This document shows, in pieces, positions 1-13,592 of a stretch of 64,000 nucleotides of DNA. The stretch is from Impatiens glandulifera (Eukaryota; Streptophyta; Magnoliopsida; Ericales; Balsaminaceae). The position numbers and the translations under genes are program-made. Position 1 is the first letter of the stretch, and each line of letters starts with the position of its first letter. The notes below the pieces were generated by a model, which saw only the letters and a list, made by a program, of their open reading frames with translations, was not told the origin of the DNA and did no database searches. The DNA lies in NCBI RefSeq assembly GCF_907164915.1, contig NC_061864.1, positions 8,873,889-8,937,888 on the forward strand, written 5' to 3'.

Positions 1-257
1 TTAAAAAGTTTTAATTGGTATTAATTTTTAAAAATTAGTTATTTTTTATTTGTTTTAAATAAAAAGACTTAAAATATATTAATATATGTTAATAATATAT
101 ATATATATATTACATAATAAAAGGTATTTTAATTAATAAATTAAATAATGTAATTAATGAAAGAGCTTGATTATTGTTTAATTAAAATAAGACACAACCA
201 AACAAAGCTATATGATCGTTTAGGTGGCATTAAAGCTAGGAAATGAGTCACTCTTCA

Positions 258-440
258 ATGTCCCCACAAGGTGCATGTTTGAAAGGTGTTTGTTTTCCAT
301 GTCCCCACAAGGTGCATGTTTGAAAGGTGTTTGTTTTCTAAAACAATAAAATATGGAGCCTATTTAAAAAATAATAAATAACCGAACAAGACTCTTGTGT
401 CCCCACAGGGTGCATGTTTGAAAGATGTTTGTTTCCTAAA
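258..440. repeat. short tandem repeat, about 41-bp unit, three copies
   Basis: A unit beginning ATGTCCCCACAAGGTGCAT and ending in TTTGTTTTC starts at about 258 and 299, and a third, spaced copy begins near 398. The first two are nearly identical and adjacent. The rest of 1-1020 is AT-rich DNA in which I see no coding signal. Confidence 0.8.
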
Positions 441-1049
441 ACAATAAAATAAAACAACTCCAAAGTACTTTTTTTTTAATTAGGTCTTGTTTGACAGTGA
501 TTATTTAAATAATCCATTACTTTTTATCTATTAATCTATCAACTAAATATTATTTATTTAAAATTTTCATTTAATATTAATATCTTTTAAATATTTTCAT
601 TTAATAAATCAAAATTTTTTAAACTAAAACTCATTAATAATAAATCCAGATAAAATAATATTCTAAAATATAGATTAATTATCCATATATTAAAACTTTT
701 AATAATTCGTTCAAATTTAATCCCACTCAATTTTAAATGTTTTAAATGAATAACAATATTTAAATATCCTTAATGGAACAAGCTTCTTAATGAATCTGAC
801 TAGTAAAATGATATCACTGTCCCAATCTGAATTAAATCACTACAAATTTTTATGTAAATTTTTTAAACATACACTCATAATTAAAGAACGGAAAGAAATT
901 CAAATTTTGAAATGAAATATGTGATATTTCCTTACAAGAAGGATCGAAAAAAAAAAAGAAATATTATAAATATTTTTTATTGCTTACTGGGCTTTGCGAC
1001 TATCTATATTCCAAGCCTATAAAATATTAAAATAATAATATCAGACAAA

Positions 1050-1500
1050 ACAAGTAAACCCTAGCTACTCTCTTTTAAAACAACTTTCTTCGTTTTCGTT
1101 TTCCTGGTTAGGAAACTCCGCCATCTTCTTTCTCTCTCAAACATTTTCCATCAAAATGAAAGGTATGTATTTTTGACAAACACTTACCTTAAACATACTT
1201 CGATTAACCAAATCGGTATCTTTCTCATTTTCCGACAGATAAAGCTCCAAGCTCCGGCGACCGGTATCCTTTACAATCCTTACGTTAACCAGACTCAAGC
1301 AACCGTCTTTTCTCCACTCTAAGCTTCAAAACAGTGTCAGGTATAAACTCAAACTATCTTTTACACTTCAAATCTACAGATCTTTTCCGCATGCATGATT
1401 TTCCTCTATTAAAACCCATATATGAATCTCACAAATCATTTTTCTATTAATAATAATGATTCATTTCAGATATTCAAGATTCGATGGAGAAGATTTTAAA
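1050..1500 (+). other. orphan gene-start-like region (possible leader exons)
   Basis: This stretch is less AT-rich than its surroundings and looks like a plant gene start. It has an AAACCCTA (telo-box-like) motif near 1055, pyrimidine-rich leader sequence, an ATG at 1155 followed by a plausible donor (AAAG/GTATGT), an exon-like block from about 1240 to 1340 bounded by CAG acceptor and GTATAA donor, and another possible acceptor near 1470. The reading frame from the ATG closes after 18 codons. It may be a far-upstream leader of the agenet/PHD gene at 3.47 kb, or the leftover 5' end of a lost gene. I recognise no protein. Confidence 0.3.
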
Positions 1501-1689
1501 TAAGTTTCAATGAAATATCAAATTGATTTTCTACTCATCGGATTGTGTCAGTACAAATAGGAAAAAACCCTAAATTTGTAAGAATAAACATTGTACATCT
1601 ATCTGACAGTGTACATCTATCTGACAATACATCATTGTTCTTATAATATTTAAAATCCTATAAGTACCATTTCTCATTCTCCAGAATAT

Positions 1690-2215
1690 ATATAAGTAAA
1701 AACGAAATAAATATAATAGTTATAAAATTTCTCCTTAAAAATATTCTTGGTATATATAAAATATATCTCAAAATAAATATATCAGTTATAATTATTTTTT
1801 TGATATTTTGATTATTACAAGTATGGATCTGAAACTATATAAGTATATAAGGAATACATCTCCAACTACATATAATAGTTATAATTTTTTTTTTATAGAT
1901 TATCCATACTTATGTATTCTATATATCTATATATTTGTTATATATGAAATGTATCTCAAAATAAATAAAATAATTATAATTATTTTTTTGCTATATTGGT
2001 TATTATAGATATGCATCGAATCTATATGGAATATATCTCAAAACAATTATAATAATTACATTATATATTTTGTTTTATTGATTATCCTCACTTATTTTTA
2101 TTGTATTCCATATATTTTTTTTGTATATATATATATATGATATATATCTCAAAATAAATGTAATAGTTATGTAATATATTTTTTGTTATATTAATTATAG
2201 ATATTTTATATTTTT
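1690..2215. repeat. degenerate AT-rich repeat array
   Basis: Blocks of the form TATATCTCAAAATAAAT followed by a TTATAATTATTTTTT-like stretch recur at about 1767, 1950, 2033 and 2142, with irregular spacing of roughly 80-180 bp. The 66-codon frame inside it is low-complexity and not a gene. From 2216 to 2810 I see only AT-rich sequence. Confidence 0.5.
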
Positions 2216-2810
2216 TAAGTAAATATTTTCTTAAGTAAATAATTTAAACCTGTGTATATTTTATTTAGTTTTAATAACAGCCTATATTTTAATTAGTTTT
2301 AATTTTTTCTTAATTTTATTTTCTTAAATAACATAAATATTATATCCAAACTATATAAAAAAAATATAAAATTTAATAATTAATTTTAAATTTTAAATTT
2401 AATAACCCTCTAATTATACATATTTGTCAACAATCCCATCAGTCCTAATTAAGACACCTCTTATTATCCATATAATAAAGTCCATATTATAAAATAAAAT
2501 CATATAATTAACCCTCTCTATAATCTTAACAATTAAAAAAATCCATATAATTATCCCAACCTATAATTTTAAAAAAGTAATATCTTTTAATAAACAATGA
2601 TAAAATAAATCATACATTAACTATAAATAATACAAAAACAATAATGTGATAATATAATTATAATTATATAAAAAATAGCTGCTTAAAATAAATTTAAAAG
2701 AGATTAATTAAAAATTAATATTTTATATCACTTTAATAATATATATTAAAAAATATTAAACATTATTAAAAGTCATTCCCTTAACAACTAAATAATCTCA
2801 TACCTTTTTA

Positions 2811-3490
2811 TTAAACTCTCATACCTAATTACAAATACTTTACATTTTCTTTAACATGTAGAAACCTCATTGATTTAAATAAGATACATTAATTTTATCA
2901 ACTTTTCTTTTGATATAAATAACAATTCTACAAAGTAGTCAAATCATTGAGAAATACAATATGAGTATTATAGTTATAGACATATATTTGAGAAATATAT
3001 AAATGAGTTATGCTTTTTACAGTGAAAGTTTTTCAAATTAATCTTGTGAAATCACTTTTTTTTTTTAATCTTTATTCAATTATGCAGGCATATTTTTACA
3101 TAGAAGTTTATAGTTATTGTATCAAGAAGGATCATACATTTTTCTATCATGTCACAAAAGACTTTTTTATTAAACTCTCATACCTAATTACATGTAGAAA
3201 ACTCACTGATTTAGAAAAGATACATTAACTTTTCTTTTGATATAAATAACAATTCTACAAAGTAGTCAAATCATTGAGAAATACAATATGAGTATTATAG
3301 TTATAGACATATATTTGAGAAAAATATAAATGAGTTATGCTTCTTACAGTGAAAGTTTTTCAAATCTTTTGAAATCATTTTTTTTTTAATCTTTATTCAA
3401 TTATGCAGGCATATTTTTACATAGAAGTTTATAGTTATTGTATCAAGAAGGATCATACATGTTTCTATCATGTCACAAAAGACTTTGTTG
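2811..3490 (+). repeat. tandem duplication of the leader and start codon of the IDM1-like gene
   Basis: Two copies of a roughly 320-360 bp unit lie head to tail: about 2811-3169 and 3170-3490. They share the TTAAACTCTCATACCTAATT block, the block from GATATAAATAACAATTCTAC through TTTGAGAAA, a possible 3' splice site (ATTATGCAG/GCAT), and the sequence ending ATGTCACAAAAGACTTT. The second copy supplies the real first coding exon. In the first copy the equivalent ATG runs into unrelated sequence after a few codons. The copies have diverged by small indels. Confidence 0.8.
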
Positions 3491-6400
3491 GCTTCTACAA
3501 TGAGGACCCGGATTGAAGGTCTTGAAGACACAAGAAAAAACAAGCGCATAAAGTTTATTAATCGTCCCAAGTTTTTTGTTGGTGACACAGTTGAGGTAAT
3601 GCAAATGTTCTATTATAATTTTTGTGCTACTTTTATATATATTCTTCATTGATATTATTATTTCATACAATATATAAGTTTTTTCATGAACAATGTGAAT
3701 GCCTAAATTAAAGATAATATTTTTGAAACCTTAGTAAATGATTTTACTATCTGACACGCATAGATTAATTTATCTTTTTATGTATTTGAATATTTTTTGT
3801 ACAGATTAAAGAAATAGGTTCATGTCCAATTATGAAAATTTGTGTAGGTAAGAAGTGTGGAGGAAGGATTCTTAGGCTCATGGCATAGTGGGAAAGTAAT
3901 TTCTTGTGAATCTCAAGCTATAAGAGTTGAATATTATCACATTGTGTGTGATGATGATTCTGGGAAAAAACTGATTGAGTCTGTGAAGATTAGTCCTGCT
4001 ATTCAAGGAAGATTTTATAATCATCCATCTTCAAAAAAGAAAAGAGGCTTGATACATCCATCTCCTCCTCATTTTGATTTTGATTTGCGGAAGCTGGAAT
4101 ATGGTCATTGCGTTGATGTTTATTACCGAGATGCTTTTTGGGAAGGTGTGATATTCGATCACAATGATGGTGCGGATGAACGAAAAGTTATATTTCCAGA
4201 TATCGGTGATGAAATGTTGGTGAAAATTTGCAGCCTACGAATATCTCAGGATTGGAATGAGACTAGCGGTGAATGGCAGTCACGGGAAAAATGGATATTT
4301 CTTCATTTGGTCGAGGAACTCATTGAAAATTGGCCTATACATGTTTCAGCAAAGGAGTTATGGTATGGAGTTCGAGGAAAGAAGATTTTTATGAAACTTG
4401 TAGACTGGACATCGAATAAGATGAATGTCTGGAACGAATTGATGTCAGAAATTATTTCTGATTATCAATTCCTTGCTTTGAAACATGTATTGAAATTGTT
4501 AGATGTTGAATCTGACAATGAGCAAAATCTTTCAGATGCCACCACAACCCAAAGTGATTTGGTTATATTCAAAGATGAAGAAAGAAAAGATAATGGATGG
4601 TCAGTTGTAGGAGCTAGCATTGTTCCAGATGTTAAGTCTGACGAGAAGTCAGTGAGTGATTATTGTAATTTACATAGAGACGGTGGAAAAGATCACTTTG
4701 GCGATACAAAAACTAAAGCTCGGCAACATTTGGTTTCAGTTGGATGGAAGATCGAGTCTATAAGAGATGGAAAAAGAGGCTTTCTTAGAATGCGTTATAC
4801 TTCTCCTGAAGGAAAAGTCTTCATGTCACTTATTCATGCATGTTATGCTGTGCTTGGATATAAATCAGAAAAGGATCTGCCACCCAAAAGTTCCCATTCT
4901 CGGGTTTCTGAGAAATTACAAGAATCTGTAGTAAATTCTCCTAATGAGGCATTTTATGAACCTGAATATAATCATGAAGCCTTATTGGAGTATGTTTCAA
5001 TTGGATCCAAAGATAAGAATGATCATACTTGGTACAGGAAGCCTCATGTTAAAGAACTTCAATTGAAAGTACGAAAGCATCTCTCTTTTCTTGGATGGAA
5101 ATTCGGTAACTCTACAAGAAGAGGTAAAAGGGATTTACGATATTACTCACCATGGGGGAGGGTACAAACGTCTCTTTTTAAAGTGTGCAAGCAATATTTG
5201 AAAGATAGATTTGGTTTGCAGAAAAACTTATTTCTACAACAAGAAATCTTTAATGAATCGAGGGAGATTGTTGTTCAACATGAAAGCACTTTGGCTGTTC
5301 AACATGAAAGCACTCAAGCTAGTCCTTCTAACTTGTTGAGTGTAAACGAGGCATTAGTAAAAAAGAATTCGGAAGATTTGGTTTGCAAAAGAGTTGGAAA
5401 TGAAAATCCCACCACTTCTTTCAGTTCGAAACCTCGAACTGAATTGTCTTGGTTAATAGACAATGATATGGTGATCCCTAAGACTAAAGTATATTATATT
5501 TGCGAAATTGATCAACGTCGCTTAGCTGAAGGAGAGATTACACCAGAAGGAATAAAATGTGTTTGCTGCGAGCATGTTTTTGTTATTGCAAAATTTGAGA
5601 CTCATGCTGGCATTATTGACCATAATAGATCAGCTACCAGTTTACTTTTGGAGGATGGAAGAACTCTTTTAGAGTGTCAATCACAATTGAAGAATCGAAA
5701 TAATATAATATGCTTGAGAGAAAAGTTTAAAGAGGCACCAACTCCCGATATGCAAAGTGATAATATAAACGATTATATATGTTCTATTTGTCGTCTTGGT
5801 GGAGAATTACTTTTGTGCGATAAATGTCCATCCTCATATCATATTGATTGTCTTGGTCTTAAGGTGAGTTTTGATTATTGATTATTCTTATTTAGTTTTT
5901 TTATTATTATCTAATCATCTAATTTCGAAACTCTATTTCTTTAGAATGTTCCCGAGGGCGACTGGTTTTGTCCAACGTGTTGTTGTGGATCTTGTGGAGG
6001 AAGCGATTTTTCAGAAGATGTTAATGGAGTGAAAAATGATATTTTTCTCTATTGCCACCAATGCCAACATAAGTGTATGTTACCTAACCAGATAAGAGTT
6101 TATTCATTTAAATATGTCTATATAATAGTGCTATATTTTTTTAGATCATAACGGGTGCGTGAAGGAAAACAGACATGGAATCATGGGAAGTAGTTTTTGC
6201 AGCAAAAGTTGTGAAGAGGTATGATTTTCTGTTTATTTGAGTTTGGCATGGTATTATGTTTAATTTTATTAAAATTTTATGTTAAAATAAAATATTCAAT
6301 ATCTGTAAAGAAAATTGAATAAAAAAAGAAACAGATGTTAAATTTATTTTGAAGTATAAAAATGACATTAGTAATAAGGAAATGATCAAAGAGAGTAATT

Positions 6401-8088
6401 TTTACTTGAAATGTTGAATTAAATTTGGTGAATTTGTCTCTTTATATATGAAATTAACTTTTTATTTGTAATTGTAGATATTTTGTACTATGGAGTCACT
6501 TTTGGGAAAATGTATTTCCGTGGGCGAAAATTTAACATTGACAATATGGAAAGGTGTTTGTTTTAATGATGGTCATAAGAAAGAAGCAGAGAGTTATAGC
6601 AAATTGAATGTTGCTATTAATTTGATGCATGAATGTTTTGAGCCCGTGGAAGACCCTGGAACTAAAAGAGATTTAGTTGAAGATGTTATTTTTTGTCGAA
6701 GGTTAATCATCTTTCTCTTATATAACATTAACATTTTATATTTGAGATATGTTATTGTGAAATTGTTGGACTTTTACTTTGATGTTTATGTCATTTTCAA
6801 TAAATTTTATGCAGATCTGAGTTGAATCGTTTGAATTTCGAAGGATTCTTTACCATAGTTTTGGAAAAAAATGACGAGCTAGTTTCAGTGGCTAACTTTA
6901 GGTATCTCCCTTAACAATCTTTCATAGTCTAACTAGCTTAGTTTCTTTTTTTTAAGTCATATTTTTTAAACATTTTCTCATTTTCAAGGATTCATGGAGA
7001 GAAAGTTGCAGAAATGCCTCTCGTAGGCACAAGATTTCAGTACCGTAGATCTGGAATGTGTCGCATCTTGATTAATGAGCTTGAAAAGGTAATTTTTTGT
7101 TTTTATTTTGATAAATTAATGATTGTATAGGTTTGTAAAATAAGTGCAACATTTATTGTTGGAATCCAAACAAAAACTTTTTACAAAAATTAGCTATTAT
7201 TTTTCTTAATTTTATGTTAGGTAAAATATATTTTAATTGAGTTATAGAAATGACTAAAATGTTTTTAATATATAATATTTTAAAATATGATGAAATGTCC
7301 ATATTTTAATCTTGGAGAAATGATTTAATAAAAGAAATAAGATTTACTCCTTGTTTGAATAAATATAGTTCATATAATGTTTTTACTTTTATCATTGATT
7401 CTTATTCTTTACTTTTTCATTCTTTATTTTCAGATGTTAATAAACTTAGGTATACAGAGAATTGTATTACCGGCAGTTCCTAGTGTCGTCGATACGTGGA
7501 GAAACGCTTTTGGGTTTTCTATAATGTCGAGAAAAGAAAAGTTAATGTTTTTGAATCACACCTTCTTAGATTTTCAAGGCACGGTTATGTGTCAAAAGGT
7601 GCTACGAAAGGTGCTACGAAATGAGTCGCCGCAAATACAATTATTTCCTTATTCAGGTATTCCTTCTTAATATTTTTAAGTTAAGTCATTTAATATTAAT
7701 AATTGTTATATAATTAATATATTTGTTTTAATCAGAGAACGAGACAAAAGTATGTGATGAAGCTCTTGACGGCACTGCTATGTATTTGAAGGCAAACAAG
7801 ACTGATCAAGTTGAAGAGAAGAGAATAGTGAAACAAGAATATTCTTCCCAGTATGTCTTTTTTATCCCTCATTTTATTTTTATTTTCAAAAGATTTTAAA
7901 TAAAGAATGAATTGATTAATGTTTGTAAAATTGATGACAGTAATAAGGATGACCTAATTGTTGCAAGTGCAGAATTAGGAGAGCAGAAGACCCAATTTGA
8001 TGGATTTGTCATGTTTTACAAACGCAGATGCAAGTTCGCTAATGTCAAGACCACACGAGGTATAATCGACACGACTAAATTGCTTTAG
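3470..8088 (+). CDS. IDM1-like agenet / PHD finger / GNAT acetyltransferase-type chromatin protein
   Basis: Ten exons keep frame: 3470-3595, 3848-5863, 5945-6074, 6145-6218, 6478-6701, 6815-6901, 6989-7088, 7434-7656, 7736-7850, 7941-8088, giving 1080 residues. Two agenet-like modules come first (about residues 36-105, then 120-180, with GFLGSWHSGKV and DAFWEGVIFDH). Two related repeats follow (about 328-380 and 441-497; HLVSVGWKIES and HLSFLGWKFGN), then a Tify/TPL-binding-like region (about 574-630). A PHD finger follows (about 685-735; CSICRLGGELLLCDKC, then YHIDCLG and WFCPTC), with a second Cys-rich segment to about 782. The C-terminal GNAT-like fold has TRFQYRRSGMCRIL at the acetyl-CoA loop and ends near 985. 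In the family, Arabidopsis IDM1 acetylates histone H3 and guides active DNA demethylation. The domain order supports this family; activity is inferred. The 5' leader is tandemly duplicated. IDM1 itself versus a close paralogue cannot be decided here. Confidence 0.88.
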
Positions 8089-9454
8089 CAATCCTTTTCT
8101 TTTCTTTTCTTTTATGATGGACTTGGGAGGACTATGGTAAGACTTTCTTAGCAATCCTTTGTTTTGTTTTTGTTTGCATTTAGTGTCAAACTATCTCAAG
8201 ACTTTCTGTGATCTTTTGTTTTGTTTATGTTTGTATTATGTGTAAGACTGATTATCCTACTACCAGAACTTTGAACTTTGTTGATCTTTATCAATGTTAT
8301 GGATTCTTTTTTTGTTTATTATTTTCCCTATTTTTTGGTATAGTTTGTTAAAACACTTGTGTTTTCAAAAAATAAAAATTTGTGTGGTGTTTTTTCCATA
8401 ATAAAATACTTTTAAATTGTAACTAGTTTATTGTTTCACAAAAATTATAACATATATATAACTTCCATTTATATATATATATATATATGTTTTGAATTAC
8501 ACAATTTATTAAAATATTATGAAAACGCCTTTTATTAATAAATATACCATAATTTATCACACTAAATTTCACACTAAACTAAAAAAAAAAAAAAGGTACA
8601 ACACACTTACCTATCTAATTCTATTTTTGGATAACCGGTTGTATTTAGGTTTTTTAAATAATTTATTTATATTGTGGCACAAATATGCACGTCTCAAGAT
8701 AAAGGTTACCATGAGAACTTCACAAATTATACAAATGGCTATTCGATTATTTTTCATATATTTTGTAAATTATATATATATATTGAATTTTAATATTTAA
8801 TTAAAATGAATATAAATGTGTTTAATATGGATTTTAAGAAAGACTTTACAATATATATATATATATATATATATAATTAATAAAAATAAATTTGTCATGT
8901 ATTTATACAAATAGTTATTTATTAATTAAAATGATAGTGAAGAGTGAAAATATTATTTATATATATATATTGTATATAAAATAATTAATAAATTTGATGT
9001 AAATTAATGTACCTAATTTTTAAGAGATAAAATATAAAATGAATACAAAATATTAATTAAGGGTATAAATAATATATATAGACAGAGGATGTATTATAAA
9101 TAATATTTTTAATACATTATTTGATAATTATTAATTTGAGAATAAATTTAAAATATTTTATAAATAATTTATTATATATTATATAAAATAATGAACGAGA
9201 AATAGAATGATTGATGTATATTTATTAAAGATGATTATTTTGAAGGAATTATTAAATTGAAAAAAAAAATTAAGATATAACTAATAAATATTAATAGAAA
9301 TAGAAAATTAATTTTTTTAAGCTAAAATAATAATTAATTAAGGATGAAATTAAAGTAAATATATTTTTAAAAACCTAATATATATAATAAAATTAATAAG
9401 TTATAAAGATTTTTATTTATTTAATTAATAATTTTACATTCATTGTGTTTTTTT
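8089..9454. other. 3' flank of the IDM1-like gene and AT-rich spacer
   Basis: The first 250 bp after the stop hold a TTTTCTTTTC tract and T-rich sequence typical of a 3' UTR. The rest is strongly AT-rich with short (TA)n tracts near 8470 and 8850. The open frame at 8519-8800 is AT-biased with no recognisable domain. I see no gene here. Confidence 0.6.
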
Positions 9455-9921
9455 GGGAAATTGGATGAAATGGCTATCATAAGAGGCATAATTCTAAAAA
9501 AAGGTCCGCGCCTGATAATGTTTGCAAAATGAGTTTTTTTTGCCCTACGAAAAGTCTGTAATATCCCTCGCGTCTGATTTACCGCTCATTTACGAGAAAT
9601 GTCATTCACGCATTTTTGTCTAAAAAGCGTGAGTTCATTAACGCGTTTTAGATGAAATGCGTGAATGATATTTCCCGTAAATGGAAAGTCGAGAAATTTC
9701 ATTCACATTTTCATCTAAAACGCGTTTATGAATTCACGCTTTATATATGAAAATGTGTAAATAACATTTCTCGTCTTTCATCGTATATATAATTTTTTTT
9801 GCCCTAATTTAAAACAAAACTCATTCACGAAGATCTATCGACTCTCTTCCACACCGATTTCCAAAAATTCGTCTTTACAACTGTCGACTTTCTATTCCAA
9901 CTTCGTTCAACATCATCGATT
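9455..9921 (+). repeat. left terminal inverted repeat of the MULE
   Basis: It matches the right end in inverted orientation over about 450 bp, up to the CATCATCGAT block at 9911-9920. It includes CTGTAATAYCCCTCGCG, GATTTACCGCTCAT and CTTTACAACTGTCGACTTT. The TIR also contains an internal inverted pair built on the ATTCACGCATTTT and AAACGCGTTT motifs, so each end could itself fold into a hairpin. Divergence between the two TIRs is visible but modest. Confidence 0.85.
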
Positions 9922-10919
9922 AATGCTTATGGGATTGGTCCTTCTGTTCGTGTCTTTGTTCCTTTACAGGTCAGTTTAGGCTTTAAGGATTGAGTTTAGG
10001 GTTGTGTAATGTTATTATTCTGTCTGGCTTTTATGTATAACTCATTGATGCTTATATATTGATGGATAATCCTTAGTTTTAAGATGTTTGTAGAGTTTAT
10101 GGTTTATCTGTTTATATTGATGGTATAGGATATATGTGTCTAAACATTGTATATTCAGGAGCATTGTATATTCACGAGCATTGTATATTCATGAACATTG
10201 TATATTATGATGTTTCTTAGCTTATTCAATGTTCTATATTCACGAACTTGGTATATTCTGATGTTGCTTAGTTTTTCAATGTTTGGTAACTTATGATTAT
10301 TGTATATTCTCAGCTTCGTCCCTTAGTTCAAGTTCAGCAACTGAAGACCCACGACTCTTCGTTCTCAAATGGGTTCTCAAATGAGTATATGTGAACCAAT
10401 AACAGAACATTACAATATGCGTATAATCGTTGAACTATTTTCAATTTCAGCTCAAGTACTTCTTTACCTTGATGGAGAGTGGAAAATTACGGATTGCATA
10501 ACTCATTTTGTTCCAAAGTCAACTAGAGGTTTGAATGTTCCCCTAAATTCTACATATGCTGAATTAGTTGATATGATATATTATGTTACTAATGTTGATA
10601 AATCTAGATATGATTTATTTTTCAAACCAAGTATAATACTCCGGGTATGAATGACAAATTTTCCTATATAACTGATATCAAACAAGATATGGATGTGAAC
10701 TTCTTTTTAGTTGAAACATCGATATCACTCCACCATCGCACTGCACTGTGTGTATCTTTAGTAGAGAAATCACTACCTAGAAATCCACCAAACCCAACTC
10801 AAGAAAGTGTAGTGGTTCTAACAATTGATGATCCTGACGTATTCCCGAAGTTTCAGCAGTAGGAGGTTGTGTTTGAAACTCAAAATGACATAGAAGAAGA
10901 CCCATATTTGCGTCTGAAT

Positions 10920-11125
10920 GAGGGGGTTGATAATTGGGTTCCTAATACACAAACAAACAATGATTGGGTTCCTAGTACACTATCAAACTATAGTGATTGA
11001 GTTCCTAGTACAATACCAAACAATGTTTGGGTTCCTAGTACACAACCAAACAATGTTGTTGCTCGTACCCAACCAAGCTGCAGTGATTGAGTTGCTAGTG
11101 ACATACCAAGTAGTGAAAATCATAT
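10920..11125 (+). repeat. minisatellite within the transposase pseudogene
   Basis: About six degenerate copies of a 28-33 bp unit around GATTGGGTTCCTAGTACACA, spanning the hydrophilic spacer between the N-terminal segment and the DNA-binding segment of the transposase. In one frame it reads as repeated W-V-P-S/N-T-Q-like residues. Confidence 0.75.
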
Positions 11126-12029
11126 ACATGAGGCATTAACTTGCGAAATCGGATTGGAAGTCAGTTCGTTGTTTGAGAATAAAAAATAACTTCAACTGAG
11201 GTTACATAAATATGCGATGGCTAATCATTTTGAATTCAAAGTGGAGAAGTCAAAAAAAGAACTTTGGTGTGTGAAATATTTGGATAAGAATTACAAGTGG
11301 AGATTGCGTGCTGTGAAAGGAAAATCCTTGGAGATGTTTGAGATTCGTAAATTTTTGTAAAAGATCATACATGTTCATGGTAAACAATATTATATTATAT
11401 ATAATATTGAAATATTAATATATTATATATAATAAAAGATAAAACAAAAATGTCAGTATATATTTTGTATATATTATGAAGAGATAAAAACGGTTAGTAT
11501 ATATTATATATAATATGAGAGAAAAAATGAATTTATAATATTAATAATATATTGTAATATATAAATAAATTAATAGATTCTTTCAATAAATAATCAATAA
11601 ATTCTTGTTATATTTGTACCTAAATAATTTAATTATATATAATAATATTTAATAAAAAATAGGTTGAATTTGTTTTTGTCCGTATCTCCCTTAAACCTTA
11701 AAGTAAGTTAAATTTTATTTATTTGTTTTAACATGTATTTTTTATATTAATTATTTTTAAGTTTAAATGCAGGTAAGTGTAATCGTGCTATGCTTGAAGA
11801 ACGTGACTTAAAAAATATTAATATATTGAATGTTCAAACAATTTATATAGTATTGTACTTTAATTTTAGAATTTTATATTTTAGAATTTTGACTAGTAAT
11901 TGTGGTTGAATGTTTTTTGGATTATTATGATTTTGGAATTTTAAATAGTTATAATTTTTTAATATTTTTAATTTTAAATATTATGTTTTAAATGTTGAAT
12001 ATGTATGAAAGTTTGATATTTCATTTTGA

Positions 12030-12278
12030 AAATAAATTTTAGTTTGAGTTCGAGCTTGAATTCGAGCTCGAGCTTGAGTTTGAGTTTGAGCTCGAACTCG
12101 ATCTTGAATTCGAGCTTTTTGAGTCGAGCCGAGCTTATAGGTAAATAGTCGAGTCAAGCTCGAGCTCAAATTTATAAACTCGTTTGAGCTCGAGTTCGAG
12201 TCGAGCTAATAAATACTAAATCGAGTCGAGTTCGAGCTCAAGCAAATTCGAGCTCGACTCGGCTCATTTGCAGTCCTA
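12030..12278. mobile_element. hAT-type terminal fragment rich in GAGCTCGA motifs
   Basis: Dense degenerate repeats of GAGCTCGAG/GAGTTCGAG run from about 12045 to 12262 and end in CTCGGCTCATTTGCAGTCCTA. Read on the minus strand this begins TAGGACTGCAAATGAGCCGAG, a typical hAT-family terminus with subterminal GAGCTCGA repeats. I could not find the matching other end between 11376 and 12030, so only one terminus is supported. It interrupts the transposase pseudogene. Confidence 0.5.
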
Positions 12279-12832
12279 ATTTCAGGTATATATTCATGTC
12301 CTAGGCCTCTCAATTAGGGGTTTCAAAAACTGTTGTCGTCCGGTATTATGCGTCGATGCCAATTTTCTTAAGCACAAGGTTAGATGTCAGCTATTGGTGG
12401 CGATAACATTAGATGTGAATGAACAACTCTATCCTGTTGCATTTGGCGTTGTTGATTTAAAAAATAACAACTCGTGGACTTATTTCATGCAAAAAAACTT
12501 AGAGATGCAATTGGATTAGTTGATGATCTCGTCTTCGTATCCGATAGACACCCAAGCATCGCCAATGCCTTGTGCTCAGTTTTTCCAAAAGCATATCACG
12601 GTGCATGTATTTACCAAATCAAGATGAATATTATGACCAAATTTAAAACCGATCACTACCACTCATAGTTTGATTTTGCTTCTCGTGCATACACAATCTT
12701 GCAGTTTAATCGACATTTTGACAAGATCAATGCTAAGGACCCTCGTATTGCCATGTATTTGGCAGATATTGGGTTTGAGAGATGGAGTCGTGCCTTTTTC
12801 CCTGGTAAATGATACAATCAAATGACAAGCAA

Positions 12833-13592
12833 TTATGCCGAGAGCTTTAATAGTCAAAGTATGAAAGCTAGAAAGTATCCCATAACAACTTTAACTAATT
12901 ATTTAAGATTCACGATACAAGAATGGTTTAATAATAGAAGAGAGTTGTTGCTCGTAGCCATAAATTGGATGCCTATGAGTTCTGTTCAAGGTAATGATTT
13001 GCTTTTGAATTTACCTAACTAACTAACTAACTAATTTCTCACATGTTCAATTGTTATCTTTTTCAATTATTACTCAACTCAATTGTGGATCAATGCATAT
13101 GCGGAGAGCCTTAATAGTCAAAGTATGAAAGCTAGAAAGTATCCCATAACAACTTTAACTAATTATTTAAGATTCACGATACAAGAATGGTTTAATAATA
13201 GAAGAGAAAAAACGTCCAATCACAAGGAACGTTTATCTCATTATTATGAAAAGTTCTTACGTAATCAAGCTGAGAAGGCCAAATTATATAACGTACATCC
13301 ACTTATCTGATTCGAGTTTTATGTGAATAACGGTGAATATGATTTTAAAGTTAACTTGAAAGGATTGAGTTGTAGTTGTAGGGTATTTGATGTATTTGAC
13401 TTGAAAGGATTATATAACTCATGCCCTAGCTGTTGCCCGTAGCCATAAATTGGATGCTTATGAGTTCTGTTCAAGGTAATGATTTGTTTTTGAATTTACC
13501 TAACTAACTAACTAACCAATTTCTCACATGTTCAATTGTTATCTTTTTCAATTATTACTCAACTCAATTGTGGATCAATGCATATGCGGAGA
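12833..13592 (+). repeat. internal duplication within the transposase 3' part
   Basis: The segment from TATGCCGAGAGCTTTAATAG (12833) to AATAGAAGAGA recurs at 13099. The following segment, from CGTAGCCATAAATTGGATGC through CAATGCATATGCGGAGA (about 12950-13106), recurs at about 13436-13592. The duplication places the catalytic-Glu region twice and splits the SWIM region, which explains the two near-identical frames at 12822 and 13083. Confidence 0.85.
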
